A stretch of 32,780 nucleotides of DNA from an uncultured Collinsella sp. (GTDB lineage Bacteria > Actinomycetota > Coriobacteriia > Coriobacteriales > Coriobacteriaceae), in contig CAJJZP010000022.1 of NCBI GenBank assembly GCA_905197665.1, forward strand, positions 1-32,780. The letters run 5' to 3'. This document shows, one piece after another, positions 14,957-23,588 of this stretch. Below the pieces are notes generated by a model, which worked only from the letters and a program-made list of their open reading frames with translations, was not told the DNA's origin and did not search any database. Numbering within the stretch: the stretch's first letter is position 1; each line of letters opens with the position of its first letter. A program made the translations under genes and the position numbers.

Positions 14957-15049
14957 AAATGCGTTCTTATACACAAAAGCCTTCAAATAGCGTTAAACTA
15001 TTCAATCACTGATTGATTGTCTCCGCCATCTTTTGGAGAGAGGGTTTGT

Positions 15050-15487
15050 ATGGCTAAAAAACGCAATGGGCGCCAGGATGCCATTAGAGATATTGTGCGC
15101 AATAAGGACGTCCGCACGCAGCGTGTGCTGGTCGATGAGCTCCGTGCTATGGGCTTTGATTGCACGCAGGCGACTGTCTCTCGCGATATTGCCGATATGG
15201 GGCTGCGTAAGCTCCCTGAGGGCATCTATGTTCTGGCAGAGGACCTGCACCTGCAGCGCATGGTTTCCGAGCTCGTAACGGGCGTTCTGCGTACCGATAA
15301 TCTGGTTATGATCAAGGCTCAGCCTGGCACGGCTTCCGGCATCGCCGCCGCCGTTGATGCGGCAGAGTTGCCCGATGTGCTTGGCTCGCTTGCCGGCAAC
15401 GATACGATTTTGGTTATTGCCCAGACGGCCGAGGACGGCGAGCGTCTCGAGGCGCTGATCAATAAGCTGAGCAATTCTCGCAAGTAG
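15050..15487 (+). CDS. argR: Arginine repressor ArgR
   Basis: ArgR (145 residues) is the hexameric, arginine-responsive regulator of arginine biosynthesis and catabolism. The N-terminal winged helix includes QDAIRDIVRNKDVRTQRVLV and the recognition segment CTQATVSRDIADMGLRKLP. The C-terminal arginine-binding and oligomerisation domain shows KAQPGTASGIAAAVDAAELP and VLGSLAGNDTILVIAQ. I choose ATG 15050, with GGAGAG upstream, over an in-frame ATG at 15017 that would add eleven residues outside the family. No arginine genes are adjacent, so it acts in trans. Confidence 0.95.
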   Translation: MAKKRNGRQDAIRDIVRNKDVRTQRVLVDELRAMGFDCTQATVSRDIADMGLRKLPEGIYVLAEDLHLQRMVSELVTGVLRTDNLVMIKAQPGTASGIAAAVDAAELPDVLGSLAGNDTILVIAQTAEDGERLEALINKLSNSRK

Positions 15488-15536
15488 GCGTGCGGGTCGT
15501 GCGCTCGGCACTGCGTGCGCTTGCATAGTGGCTTGT

Positions 15537-15572
15537 AAGGGGTGTCGACGTTGGTCGGTATCCCCTTTTTTG
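15537..15572 (+). terminator. Terminator after argR
   Basis: AAGGGG (15537-15542) pairs with CCCCTT (15562-15567), and the inner bases also pair (GTCGAC region with GGTCGGT, one bulge), closing a GTTG loop. The T-run continues to 15571. It lies 50 bases after the argR stop. Confidence 0.8.
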
Positions 15573-15610
15573 TTTGCTGGTATAACGACCGCCCAGTCGC
15601 TTCAAACTAT

Positions 15611-15647
15611 AAGGCCCCGAGCAGTTCAATAAGCTGCTCGGGGCCTT
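15611..15647 (-). terminator. Terminator of the penicillin-binding protein gene
   Basis: AAGGCCCCGAGCAG (15611-15624) and CTGCTCGGGGCCTT (15634-15647) form a perfect 14-bp stem with a nine-base loop, 22 bases beyond the stop of the minus-strand gene. The flanking U-tract is poor on both strands, but the stem is strong. It separates converging argR and pbp transcripts. Confidence 0.75.
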
Positions 15648-15669
15648 GTTGGCTTTAGTCGCGTACTTC

Positions 15670-17874
15670 TTAGCCGACCGTATCGTCAGGCGTGGGCGAG
15701 GGGTCGGGAGTGGGCGTAGGCGTAGGCGTAGGCGTAGGCGTGCCGCCATCGCCGCCCGTCGAGCCACCAGTGGAGCCGCCCGTCGAGCCACCGGTCGTAC
15801 CGGTGCCGCCGGTGGTGTCGCCGCCCGTGGTCTCGGTGGTCGTGGTCGTCGTGGTAGTTGTTGTGGTGGTTTCCTCTTCCTCTTCGTCCTCGTCCTTGTC
15901 GTCGTTCTCCGACTTCTTGGTGTTGTTGGTGCCGTAGAACTTCCAGACGCTGTTGTTCTTGTAGGTGGGCGCCGTTCCGGTCGCAAACTCCTCGCGCTCG
16001 GTACCGGTCAGAACGGTGTTCATAAACCGCTTAAAGACAGGCAGGTTGGTGCTGTCGCCCAGCAGGTCCGTGCCGTACTTTTGGATGGGGATCTCGCCCG
16101 CGGAATAGCCGGTCCACAGGGCGCACGCCAGCTGCGGGGTATAGCCGCAGAACCAAAGGTTGGTGGTGTTGTCGGTGGTGCCCGTCTTGCCGGCATAGGG
16201 CTGGTTGACACTCAGGGCGCCGGCAGCACCCGTACCGCTGCCCTTCATGACGCCGGACAGAACATCGGTGACCGCGGCGGCCTCGCCCTCGGTAAGCACC
16301 TGTGAGGGATTGTCGGTGTGCTGGTACAGCACCGAACCGGTACGAGAATCAATCTCGGTGATGGCGATCGGCTGGCGATAGTAGCCGCCGTTGGCAAACG
16401 TCGCGTAGGCGGCGGCCATCTCGAGTGGCGAGATCGAGCCGGTGCCGAGCGTCATGACGGGAACGTCCTCGATGTTGTCCTTGGCGGGGTCGATGCCGAG
16501 CTTTTTGACGAGCGAGATGATCTTGCTGTTGCCGACGGCTTCCGCCACCTGGATGTAGCCGGTGTTGGAGGAGTATGCCGTCGCCTGCTTAAGCGTGATG
16601 TTGCCGTAGCTCTGGTTGGCGTAATTTTGGACCTCGGTCGTGGTGCCCTTGGCCTTGAGCGGCGAGTTGCAGTTGAGGGTGACGTTGGGGTTCATGCCGT
16701 TTTGGATGGCAGTTGCCAGCGTAAAGGCCTTAAAGGTGGAGCCGACGGGACGCTTGGCCGTGGCATGGTTTACGTGGTTCTCGTCGGCGTTGTAGTCGTA
16801 GCCGCCCACCATGCACTTGATGTAGCCGGTCTTGGGGTCGACGACGACCATGCCCATGTCCAGGCCGTCAAGCGAGAGCGTGTCGAGCTGCTCGCGGACG
16901 GCATTCTCTGCCACCTGCTGCATCGTGGGGTCGATGGTGGTCTTGACGGTCAGGCCGCCCTTAAAGAGCACGTCGGTCGAGAACTCCTGCTCCAGCAGCT
17001 GCTTGACGTAGGAGACAAAGTAGGGCTGCGAGTATACGTCGACGCCGCTGCCCGAGATTTCGGTCACATTGAGGGTGATGGGCTCGGCCTGTGCGGCATC
17101 GTGCTCCTCCTGGGTGATGTGGCCCAGGCGCAGCATGTTGTCGAGAACCTTGTTGCGGCGAGACAGTGCCAGATCGGGATTGACCGTGGGGTCGTACTGC
17201 GAAGGCGAGTTGGGAAGGCCGATGAGTAGCGCGGCCTCGCTCAGGGTGAGGTCGGCGGCGCTCTTGGACAGATAGGTCTCGGCTGCGGCCTCGATGCCGT
17301 AGGCGCCGTGGCCGTAATAGATGGTGTTGAGGTACATCATGAGGATCTCGTCTTTGGAGTACATGTCCTCCATCTTGATGGCGATGTAGGCCTCGCGCAC
17401 CTTACGCTCAATGGTCGAGTCGAATTGCTCCTCCTGCAGGATGGTGTTGCGCACAAGCTGCTGGGTGATCGTCGAGGCGCCTTCGTGCCCGCCGCCGAGG
17501 GTTGCCACCGCAGCACGCGCGATACCCCACAGGTCGATACCGCCGTGCTCGTAGAAGCGCTCGTCCTCGACGTCAACGGTGCCCTGCAGCACGTAGGGGG
17601 AGACCTCGTCCTTGGTGATGGACTTGCGGTTTTGCGTGTAGAAGCTCGCGATCTTGTTGCCGTTACAGTCGACGATCTCGGTGGGCTCGCTCACCAGATA
17701 CGCGTTGGCGTCGGTGTAGTCGGGCAGATCGGACAGCCAGCGGTTGACGTTACCGACCATGCCGATGCCAAACGCCACGCCCGCAATCAGCAGAAAGCCC
17801 AAAAACGAGAGCAGGATTATGGGCAGAGCGTGCGTCTTTGAACGGCTGTGTCCCTGTCGTTGGCGAGGACCCAT
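15670..17874 (-). CDS. Class A penicillin-binding protein (PBP1A type) with low-complexity tail
   Basis: A bifunctional peptidoglycan synthase, 734 residues from the ATG at 17874. A basic N-terminus and one membrane span (LPIILLSFLGFLLIAGVAF) anchor it. Glycosyltransferase motifs are EDERFYEHGGID, GASTITQQLVRN, RKVREAYIAIKME and the EILMMYLNTIYYGHGAYGIE region. Transpeptidase motifs are STFK (in KRPVGSTFKAFTLA), SSN (in AYSSNTGYIQ) and KTGT. The last 80 or so residues are disordered: an acidic run, twelve Thr in a row, Gly/Ser/Thr repeats, then Thr-Pro repeats, plausibly wall-spanning. The start at 17874 has GGAGGT six bases upstream; an extension to 17997 lacks such a site and would delay the membrane span. 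Confidence 0.95.
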   Translation of the reverse strand: MGPRQRQGHSRSKTHALPIILLSFLGFLLIAGVAFGIGMVGNVNRWLSDLPDYTDANAYLVSEPTEIVDCNGNKIASFYTQNRKSITKDEVSPYVLQGTVDVEDERFYEHGGIDLWGIARAAVATLGGGHEGASTITQQLVRNTILQEEQFDSTIERKVREAYIAIKMEDMYSKDEILMMYLNTIYYGHGAYGIEAAAETYLSKSAADLTLSEAALLIGLPNSPSQYDPTVNPDLALSRRNKVLDNMLRLGHITQEEHDAAQAEPITLNVTEISGSGVDVYSQPYFVSYVKQLLEQEFSTDVLFKGGLTVKTTIDPTMQQVAENAVREQLDTLSLDGLDMGMVVVDPKTGYIKCMVGGYDYNADENHVNHATAKRPVGSTFKAFTLATAIQNGMNPNVTLNCNSPLKAKGTTTEVQNYANQSYGNITLKQATAYSSNTGYIQVAEAVGNSKIISLVKKLGIDPAKDNIEDVPVMTLGTGSISPLEMAAAYATFANGGYYRQPIAITEIDSRTGSVLYQHTDNPSQVLTEGEAAAVTDVLSGVMKGSGTGAAGALSVNQPYAGKTGTTDNTTNLWFCGYTPQLACALWTGYSAGEIPIQKYGTDLLGDSTNLPVFKRFMNTVLTGTEREEFATGTAPTYKNNSVWKFYGTNNTKKSENDDKDEDEEEEETTTTTTTTTTTTETTGGDTTGGTGTTGGSTGGSTGGSTGGDGGTPTPTPTPTPTPDPSPTPDDTVG

Positions 17875-18036
17875 ATATTGACCTCCAGGTATGTCGTGCC
17901 AGACGGTGGATGTGCCGTCGGGGCAGGATGGACATAAGTTATTACACGATAAACCAAACGGGGCGCGCGAGGCCTCGTGTATGCTGGAAGACGGCATTTT
18001 TCAGAGTGAATGCATACCTTGGTAAGGAGTTTGTCG

Positions 18037-20013
18037 ATGGCGATTCGGACGATGGGGCCGAGCGGACAATACGAGACTGGATTGGATGCTGCCGGTGCGG
18101 CGCTGCCCGAGCTGCTGGCGCCGGCGGGCGGACTCGACCAGATGCTTGCGGCCATCGCCGTGGGTGCCGATGCCATCTATGCGGGGTTGGGCGGCTTTAA
18201 CGCCCGTGTGAGCGCCCATGGCTTTACGGATAACGAGTTTGCGCGCGGCTGCGCCGTGGCGCATGCCCATGGCGTGCGTGTGTACGTAACGCTCAACGTG
18301 TTCGTGTTTGACGATGAGTTGTCCGACGCGGTGGCGTTGGGAGCTCATGCACTGGAGCTGGGCGCCGATGCTCTGATTGTCGCCGATGCCGGGTTGGCCT
18401 GCGCGCTGCGCGCGGCGATTCCCGGGGTCGAGATTCACCTGTCCACGCAGGCGGGCGCTCATAGCGAGGGTGCCGTGCGGCTTGCCGCCGATGAGCTGGG
18501 GGTCGAGCGCGTGACGACGGCACGCGAGCTGACGGTCGACGAGATTGCGGCGCTATGTGCCACGGGCGTGCCCATCGAGGTATTCTGCCACGGTGCGATT
18601 TGCATCGGCTATTCGGGGGCGTGCGAGTTCTCGGCCCTGCGGCGTGGGCGCTCGGCGATGCGCGGCGACTGCACGCAGCCGTGCCGTCTGGCGTACGACC
18701 TAGTGGACGAGGCGGGGCAGAGTGTTGTTGCCGTCGAGGGAGACCGCCTGCTTTGTCCGCGTGACTATCTGGGTATCGCGCACCTGCCCGAGCTTGTTGC
18801 CGCCGGCGTGGCATCGCTCAAGATCGAGGGACGCATGAAGAATCCCGATTACGTATTCAACGTGGTGAGGGTGTGGCGTCGGGCACTCGATATGCTGTGC
18901 GACGGCGCGTGGGACTCCGGTGCCGTGGAAGAGCTTGAACGCGAGCTGGGAAGGTCGTTTAACCGTGGGTTTACCGATGCTTACCTGCGGGGTCGTTCGG
19001 GTGCCGAGCTCATGAGCTTTGAGCGCGCGATCAACCAGGGCGTGCGCGTGGGGCGCTTGGTCGCTGTGGGCCACGAAGAGGTGACCGTTGAGCTCGATGC
19101 CGCCGTGGCGGCGGGTGACACGCTCGAGATTCGGTTCTATCCGGGTGTCGACGCGCGTCCCGATGTGCCCAAGCGCTGGCCGCAGGTGCCCTGCCCGGTG
19201 GATGCCGCAGCGGGGAAGCGCGTCGTCGTGCATTGCAGGCGTAAGGTGGACACGGGCTGCGAGGTCTATCTGATTCGCAGCGCCGGCGTGTTGGATCAGA
19301 CGACGGCGGTGTTGGAGCGCATGCGGGCCGAGGCGGATGCGATTGCGCCCGTTGCGCGTGCCGTTGAGGTGCTGCCCTTTGAGGACGCTGCGGTGGATGG
19401 CGGCGCGTCGACGGAGTTGGCGGGGTCGGCGGGGCCGGTAAAGCGCGAGGATTTTGCTCGTATGGTCTTTGCCTGGGAGCTGATGGATGTGGGTCCGCGC
19501 GATGAGCGAGATCTGTCCGATACAACGGTGGTGCTCGACGAAGTGTGCCGCGCGGGCGACGCCGAGCGGACTCGGGCGCTTATGCAGCGTGCCGGGCGCG
19601 TCGTCTGCCGCAATCTGGGACAAGTGGCGATGGCCCGCGAGCTGGGCACAACGTTTGACGTGGCGGCGCCGGTGTTCTGTGCCAATCGGGCCACGCTTAC
19701 CTGGCTGCGCGGACTCGGTGCGGGGCGGGTGTGCTTGTCGGCCGAGTTGCTCGGCAATGATGCGGAGCGTGTTGCCGAGCTTGCCGCTTGCCCCGGTGTC
19801 TTGGGGCCTGTCGATGCCGACCGTCCCGAGATCATGGTGTGCGAGCACTGCTTGCTGACTGCCGAGGGCGCCTGCGCCACGGATGCAACGGGGCAGGTCC
19901 GTTGCCGTGACTGCTCGCGCCGTCAGCAGGCGCGCTTTTTGGTCGAACGTGACGGCACGCGTTTGCCGGTCGTTATCGACGCGTGCGGCAGGACGAGGAT
20001 TTTCCTGTCGTAG
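18037..20013 (+). CDS. U32 family peptidase / RNA hydroxylase homologue (RlhA/YdcP-like)
   Basis: A 658-residue U32-family protein. Characterised members (E. coli RlhA/YdcP and TrhP/YegQ) hydroxylate rRNA or tRNA bases rather than degrade proteins; older literature calls the family collagenase-like. The N-terminal barrel has ELLAPAGGLDQMLAAIAVGA DAIYAGL-type opening, then the signature VFCHGAICIGYSGACEFSAL and SAMRGDCTQPCRL with cysteines that may hold an iron-sulfur cluster. Its length and extra C-terminal region resemble RlhA more than the shorter TrhP. Near the end MVCEHCLLTAEGACATDATG and CRDCSRR form a further cysteine cluster. ATG 18037 has AAGGAG at 18024-18029; upstream in-frame starts lack one. 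Which RNA it modifies cannot be told. Confidence 0.85.
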   Translation: MAIRTMGPSGQYETGLDAAGAALPELLAPAGGLDQMLAAIAVGADAIYAGLGGFNARVSAHGFTDNEFARGCAVAHAHGVRVYVTLNVFVFDDELSDAVALGAHALELGADALIVADAGLACALRAAIPGVEIHLSTQAGAHSEGAVRLAADELGVERVTTARELTVDEIAALCATGVPIEVFCHGAICIGYSGACEFSALRRGRSAMRGDCTQPCRLAYDLVDEAGQSVVAVEGDRLLCPRDYLGIAHLPELVAAGVASLKIEGRMKNPDYVFNVVRVWRRALDMLCDGAWDSGAVEELERELGRSFNRGFTDAYLRGRSGAELMSFERAINQGVRVGRLVAVGHEEVTVELDAAVAAGDTLEIRFYPGVDARPDVPKRWPQVPCPVDAAAGKRVVVHCRRKVDTGCEVYLIRSAGVLDQTTAVLERMRAEADAIAPVARAVEVLPFEDAAVDGGASTELAGSAGPVKREDFARMVFAWELMDVGPRDERDLSDTTVVLDEVCRAGDAERTRALMQRAGRVVCRNLGQVAMARELGTTFDVAAPVFCANRATLTWLRGLGAGRVCLSAELLGNDAERVAELAACPGVLGPVDADRPEIMVCEHCLLTAEGACATDATGQVRCRDCSRRQQARFLVERDGTRLPVVIDACGRTRIFLS

Positions 20014-20110
20014 GTGTTCGGCCGCGCCGTTTTGGTTATTATGAGTGGGTTTATGAACTTCGAGCACCGCCGTATCCGGTGAGGGTGCTATAGCAAAAGG
20101 AGGATACCCA

Positions 20111-21322
20111 ATGCTGTCTGTCGACGAGCAAATGCGTATCATCACCTCGGGCGCAGCGCAGATCGTCCCCGAGGCCGACCTTCGCAAGAAGCTTGAGAAG
20201 GGCGAGCCCCTCAACATCAAGCTCGGCGTCGATCCCACCAGCCCCGACCTGCACCTGGGCCATGCCGTGCCCCTGCGCAAGATGCGTCAGTTCCAGGACC
20301 TGGGCCACAAGGTCACCCTCATCATCGGTAACGGCACCGCACTGATCGGCGATCCTTCGGGCAAGAATTCCACCCGCCCGCAGCTTTCGCAGGAGCAGAT
20401 TGAGGCCAACGCCGAGACCTACGTGAGCCAGGCCATGAAGATCCTGGATCCCGAGAAGACCACCATCGTGCACAACGGCGACTGGATCCTGTCGATGGAT
20501 CTGGCCGGCCTGCTGCAGGTGTGCTCCAAGTTCACCGTCGCCCGCATCCTCGAGCGCGATGACTTTACCAAGCGCTACCAGTCCCAGACGCCGATCGCCC
20601 TCCACGAGTTCCTGTACCCCGTGATGCAGGCCTTCGACTCCGTTCAGATCAAGGCCGACGTCGAGATGGGCGGCACCGACCAGCTCTTCAACCTGCTCGC
20701 CGGCCGCGAGCTCATGGAGAAGATGGGCATGGAGCCGCAGATCGCGCTTACCATGCCGCTGCTCGAGGGCACCGATGGCGTGCGCAAGATGTCCAAGTCC
20801 TACGGCAACTACATCGGCCTGACCGATGCTCCCAAGGATATGTTCGGCAAGACGATGTCCATCCCCGACGAGATGATCGGCAAGTACTATCGTCTGGCCA
20901 GCTCGCTCACCCCGGCCGAGGTCGACAAGATCGACGCTGCCCTGGCCGACGGTTCCGCCGATCCCTATGAGCTCAAGCGCGCGCTGGGCCGCGACCTGTG
21001 CGACACCTATCACGGCGCCGGTGCCGGTGACGAGGCTCAGGCCGAGTTCGACCGCGTGTTCAAGGAGGGCCAGCTTGCCGACTTCCCCGAGAAGCATGTC
21101 GAGCTGACCGTCAACGACGAGGGCCAGATCTACCTCGCAGGCCTGCTTAAGGACCTGGGCCTTTCGGCGAGCGCCGGCCAGGCCCGTCGCGACATTGACG
21201 GCGGCGGCGTCAAGATCAACGGCGAGGCGGTGGCTCCCAAGAGCTACAACATCGACCCGAGCGCCCTCAAGCTGGGCGACACCCTCTCAGTAGGCAAGCG
21301 CAAGGGCTTTAAGTTGGTCTAG
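20111..21322 (+). CDS. tyrS: Tyrosyl-tRNA synthetase
   Basis: TyrRS, 403 residues, charges tRNA-Tyr with tyrosine. Class I signatures are HLGH (in SPDLHLGHAVPLRKMRQF) and KMSKS (in GVRKMSKSYGNYIGLTD). The tyrosine pocket region is seen in IKADVEMGGTDQLFNLLAGR. The C-terminal S4-like RNA-binding domain is visible at LSASAGQARRDIDGGGVKIN. The ATG has AAAAGGAGG upstream. There is no T-box in the short leader (about 97 bases). A perfect terminator follows. Confidence 0.96.
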   Translation: MLSVDEQMRIITSGAAQIVPEADLRKKLEKGEPLNIKLGVDPTSPDLHLGHAVPLRKMRQFQDLGHKVTLIIGNGTALIGDPSGKNSTRPQLSQEQIEANAETYVSQAMKILDPEKTTIVHNGDWILSMDLAGLLQVCSKFTVARILERDDFTKRYQSQTPIALHEFLYPVMQAFDSVQIKADVEMGGTDQLFNLLAGRELMEKMGMEPQIALTMPLLEGTDGVRKMSKSYGNYIGLTDAPKDMFGKTMSIPDEMIGKYYRLASSLTPAEVDKIDAALADGSADPYELKRALGRDLCDTYHGAGAGDEAQAEFDRVFKEGQLADFPEKHVELTVNDEGQIYLAGLLKDLGLSASAGQARRDIDGGGVKINGEAVAPKSYNIDPSALKLGDTLSVGKRKGFKLV

Positions 21323-21352
21323 CAAGTAGGTCAACCTAACATGTGCAATAGG

Positions 21353-21387
21353 GCCGCAGCCGGAACGATTCCGGCTGCGGCTTTTTT
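21353..21387 (+). terminator. Terminator after tyrS
   Basis: GCCGCAGCCGGAA (21353-21365) and TTCCGGCTGCGGC (21369-21381) form a perfect 13-bp stem with a CGA loop, followed by six T. This is a textbook intrinsic terminator 30 bases after the tyrS stop. Confidence 0.95.
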
Positions 21388-21465
21388 GGCACTTGGGGAC
21401 GTTCCTTTTGTGCCGGCACTTTGGGACACTCCTTGTCATTGGTGCAAAGTAACCTGTCCCCATTG
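21388..21465. repeat. REP-like palindromic element after tyrS
   Basis: The core TGGGGACGTTCCTTTT is flanked by GGCAC (21388-21392) and its complement GTGCC (21410-21414). A second unit with GGGACACTCCTTG follows, and the block ends with AACCTGTCCCCA (21451-21462), an inverted GGGGACAGGTT. A close relative lies at 24386-24500. No REP-associated transposase gene is in the window. It begins directly after the tyrS terminator. Confidence 0.7.
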
Positions 21466-21500
21466 CGCCAAGCGGCGTGTGCCGTTAAGCGGACGGGGTG

Positions 21501-21529
21501 TTAGCGGGACCTTCTTTTGGGCATACAAT
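21501..21529 (+). promoter_or_regulatory. Possible promoter of the adenine deaminase gene
   Basis: TACAAT (21524-21529) with TTAGCG (21501-21506) at a 17-base spacing, about 65 bases before the ade start. The -35 is poor. I do not see the conserved core of a purine riboswitch in this leader. Confidence 0.3.
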
Positions 21530-21596
21530 GGCTATTGGCTTGCTGCGGTGAAGGCCCGTCCGCCCCGCAGTTATTTCTACGGTTAAAGGAGTATGT

Positions 21597-23417
21597 ATGT
21601 CCGTTGAGGTCATGAGGTCTGTGATCGACGCTGCCGAGGGCCGCGTGCCCGTCGACACGCTGTTTGCCAATGCGCAGATTGTCGACGTGTACGGTCAGCG
21701 CGTGGCGCCCGGTAGCGTTGCCGTCAAGGGCGGCGTAATCGTCGGCGTGCTCTACAACGGGCGCGACGATGCCGCCGGTACCTATGAGGCTGCCGAGGTT
21801 ATCGACTGCCAGGGTCGCTATCTCGCCCCCGGTTTTATCGACGGACATCTGCACATTGAGTCCTCGAACATCCGCCCCGCCGAGTATGCGCGCATGGCGG
21901 CGACGCGCGGTACCACCACCGCCATTGCCGACAGCCACGAGATTGCCAACGTGGCGGGCCTGGACGGTCTGCGCTTTATGATCGAGGACGGCCGCCGTAC
22001 ACCCATCTCCATCAAGTACATGATGCCTTCGTGCGTGCCCGCGCTGCCCGATGAGCAAGCGGGCGCTGTGATTACCGCCGCTGACATGCAGGCGTTTTTT
22101 GCCGAGCATCCGGGCGACGTTTTTGGCCTGGGCGAGATGATGAACCTGCCGGGTGTCTTTATGGCCGATCCTGAGACCTGTGCTCGCATCGATGCTGCCA
22201 ACCAGACGCCGTCCAAGCAGGTCGACGGCCATGCGCCGCTCGTTGCCGGCAAGGACCTCAATGCCTATGCCGCGGCGGGCATTATCGCCGACCATGAGTC
22301 GACGATTCCCGAGGAGGCGCTCGACAAGCTGTCTCGTGGCATGTACGTGATGCTGCGCGAGGGCACCTGCAGCCATGACCTGGCCAACCTGTCGCCGATG
22401 CTGCTGGAGAATCCCGCGCGCGCCCGCCGCTGTTGCTTTGCGACTGACGACCGCACCCCTTCCGATGCGCTTGCGACCGGCATGATCGACAATGCCTGTC
22501 GCGTGGCTATCGAGGCCGGTATCGACCCCGTGGTTGCCATCTCTATGGCGTCCCTCTCCACGGCCGAGGCGTTTGGCCTGGACCACGGTTGCCGCGACCC
22601 GCACGAGCTGCGTGGCGCCATCGCCCCGGGCAAGCGTGCCGACCTGCTGGTACTCAACGACCTGACGTTTGCCACGGCTCCGCATCGCGTATATGCCGCC
22701 GGTGCTCTGGTGGCGCAGGACGGCACCTTTGTGGGCGAGATCGCACCCGAGATGGCCGAGGTTGCGGCCCTTGCCGATGAGCTGCGTGCTTCCGTTAAGC
22801 TGCCGAAGCTATCGCTTGACGTGTTCGACTATGCCTTTAAGCCGGGCGAGGCCGTGATCGACGTGGTGCCGGGCAAGGCCATCACGGGCATGGCTCGTCC
22901 CGAGAATGCCGAGGGCCTGCGCCGCATTATGCTGATCGAGCGCCACGGCCGCGGCTTGTCACTGCAGGCCGAGGGGGCCGACGGTGATGGCCCTGCGGGC
23001 CTGGGTCTTGTTGGCAAGCACATTGGTCGCGGCTGGGTGCGTGGCTTTACCATTACGGGCGGTGCCATCGCCTCGACGATCGGCCACGACTCGCACAACG
23101 TGTGCGTGGTGGGCGACAACGCGGCCGATATGATGGCTGCCGTTGAGGCCGTGGGCCAGGGCGGCCACGTGCTGGTGCGTAACGGCGAGGTCGTGGCGCG
23201 CATTCCGCTGGCGCTCGGTGGCCTTATGAGCGAGGGCACGGCCGAGGACGTTGCCGCGCAGCACGACGACTTTATGGTCAAGGCACGCGCCATGGGTATT
23301 GAGCCGCCGCTCGACCCCATCATGGGCATCATCTTCCTGCCCCTGCCGGTTATCCCGACGCTCCGCATCCGCCCCGAGGGCATGTTCGACGTTACAACCT
23401 TCACCTACGCCGACTAG
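21597..23417 (+). CDS. ade: Adenine deaminase
   Basis: Ade, 606 residues, deaminates adenine to hypoxanthine and ammonia in purine salvage. It is an amidohydrolase: the metal motif APGFIDGHLHIESSNIRP is near residue 80, followed by HEIANVAGLDGLRFM and the later KQVDGHAPLVAGKDLNAYAA, DHES, and the C-terminal Ade region with TGGAIASTIGHDSHNVCVVG. The length matches the family. ATG 21597 has AAAGGAG upstream; an out-of-frame ATG lies four bases before. It is monocistronic by spacing. Hypoxanthine could feed a selenium-dependent purine hydroxylase of the kind matured by yqeBC/xdhC; that link is only suggestive. Confidence 0.95.
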   Translation: MSVEVMRSVIDAAEGRVPVDTLFANAQIVDVYGQRVAPGSVAVKGGVIVGVLYNGRDDAAGTYEAAEVIDCQGRYLAPGFIDGHLHIESSNIRPAEYARMAATRGTTTAIADSHEIANVAGLDGLRFMIEDGRRTPISIKYMMPSCVPALPDEQAGAVITAADMQAFFAEHPGDVFGLGEMMNLPGVFMADPETCARIDAANQTPSKQVDGHAPLVAGKDLNAYAAAGIIADHESTIPEEALDKLSRGMYVMLREGTCSHDLANLSPMLLENPARARRCCFATDDRTPSDALATGMIDNACRVAIEAGIDPVVAISMASLSTAEAFGLDHGCRDPHELRGAIAPGKRADLLVLNDLTFATAPHRVYAAGALVAQDGTFVGEIAPEMAEVAALADELRASVKLPKLSLDVFDYAFKPGEAVIDVVPGKAITGMARPENAEGLRRIMLIERHGRGLSLQAEGADGDGPAGLGLVGKHIGRGWVRGFTITGGAIASTIGHDSHNVCVVGDNAADMMAAVEAVGQGGHVLVRNGEVVARIPLALGGLMSEGTAEDVAAQHDDFMVKARAMGIEPPLDPIMGIIFLPLPVIPTLRIRPEGMFDVTTFTYAD

Positions 23418-23489
23418 TCATCGGGGTGGCGTGTCGCCTGACGCCGCGACCGTGAGACCTCTGGCATGTGTGAGCTATTTGCCAGGTCC

Positions 23490-23518
23490 TTGTAACGTTT
23501 ACGCCCGCGGAGTCTTAT
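23490..23518 (+). promoter_or_regulatory. Possible promoter of HAD gene 1
   Basis: TTGTAA (23490-23495) and TCTTAT (23513-23518), each four of six to consensus, with a 17-base spacer, lie between ade and the HAD gene. Transcription from here would start near 23525, inside the hairpin that follows and cut into its 5' arm. Confidence 0.3.
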
Positions 23519-23521
23519 TTG

Positions 23522-23583
23522 AGCTCCCTTTGGGTACGTTGGAATCGGATACACGTTCGATTCCAACAAGCCCGAAGGGAGCT
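23522..23583 (+). promoter_or_regulatory. Long hairpin covering the ribosome site of HAD gene 1
   Basis: AGCTCCCTT (23522-23530) pairs with AAGGGAGCT (23575-23583), and GTTGGAATCG (23538-23547) pairs with CGATTCCAAC (23558-23567), with GGG/CCC between them. The 3' arm AAGGGAG is the only Shine-Dalgarno-like sequence before the ATG at 23589, so folding would hide it. With TTTT after the stem it could also act as the ade terminator. Confidence 0.65.
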
Positions 23584-23588
23584 TTTCT

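Noticed and set aside
15700..15900. Short tandem repeats (GTAGGC, GTGGTC and similar) that might suggest a CRISPR array or satellite
   Set aside because: They are codon repeats for Thr-Pro and poly-Thr in the PBP tail; there are no repeat-spacer units.
17875..17997. N-terminal extension of the penicillin-binding protein
   Set aside because: GGAGGT lies six bases before the ATG at 17874, and the added 41 residues are not PBP-like and would precede the basic membrane anchor.
18700..20280. 526-residue minus-strand frame opposite the U32 gene
   Set aside because: It is a shadow ORF of biased composition; the plus-strand gene has a clear family signature.
21415..21596. Purine riboswitch before adenine deaminase
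   Set aside because: I could not find the conserved purine aptamer core or its three-way junction; the region is mostly REP-like repeat.
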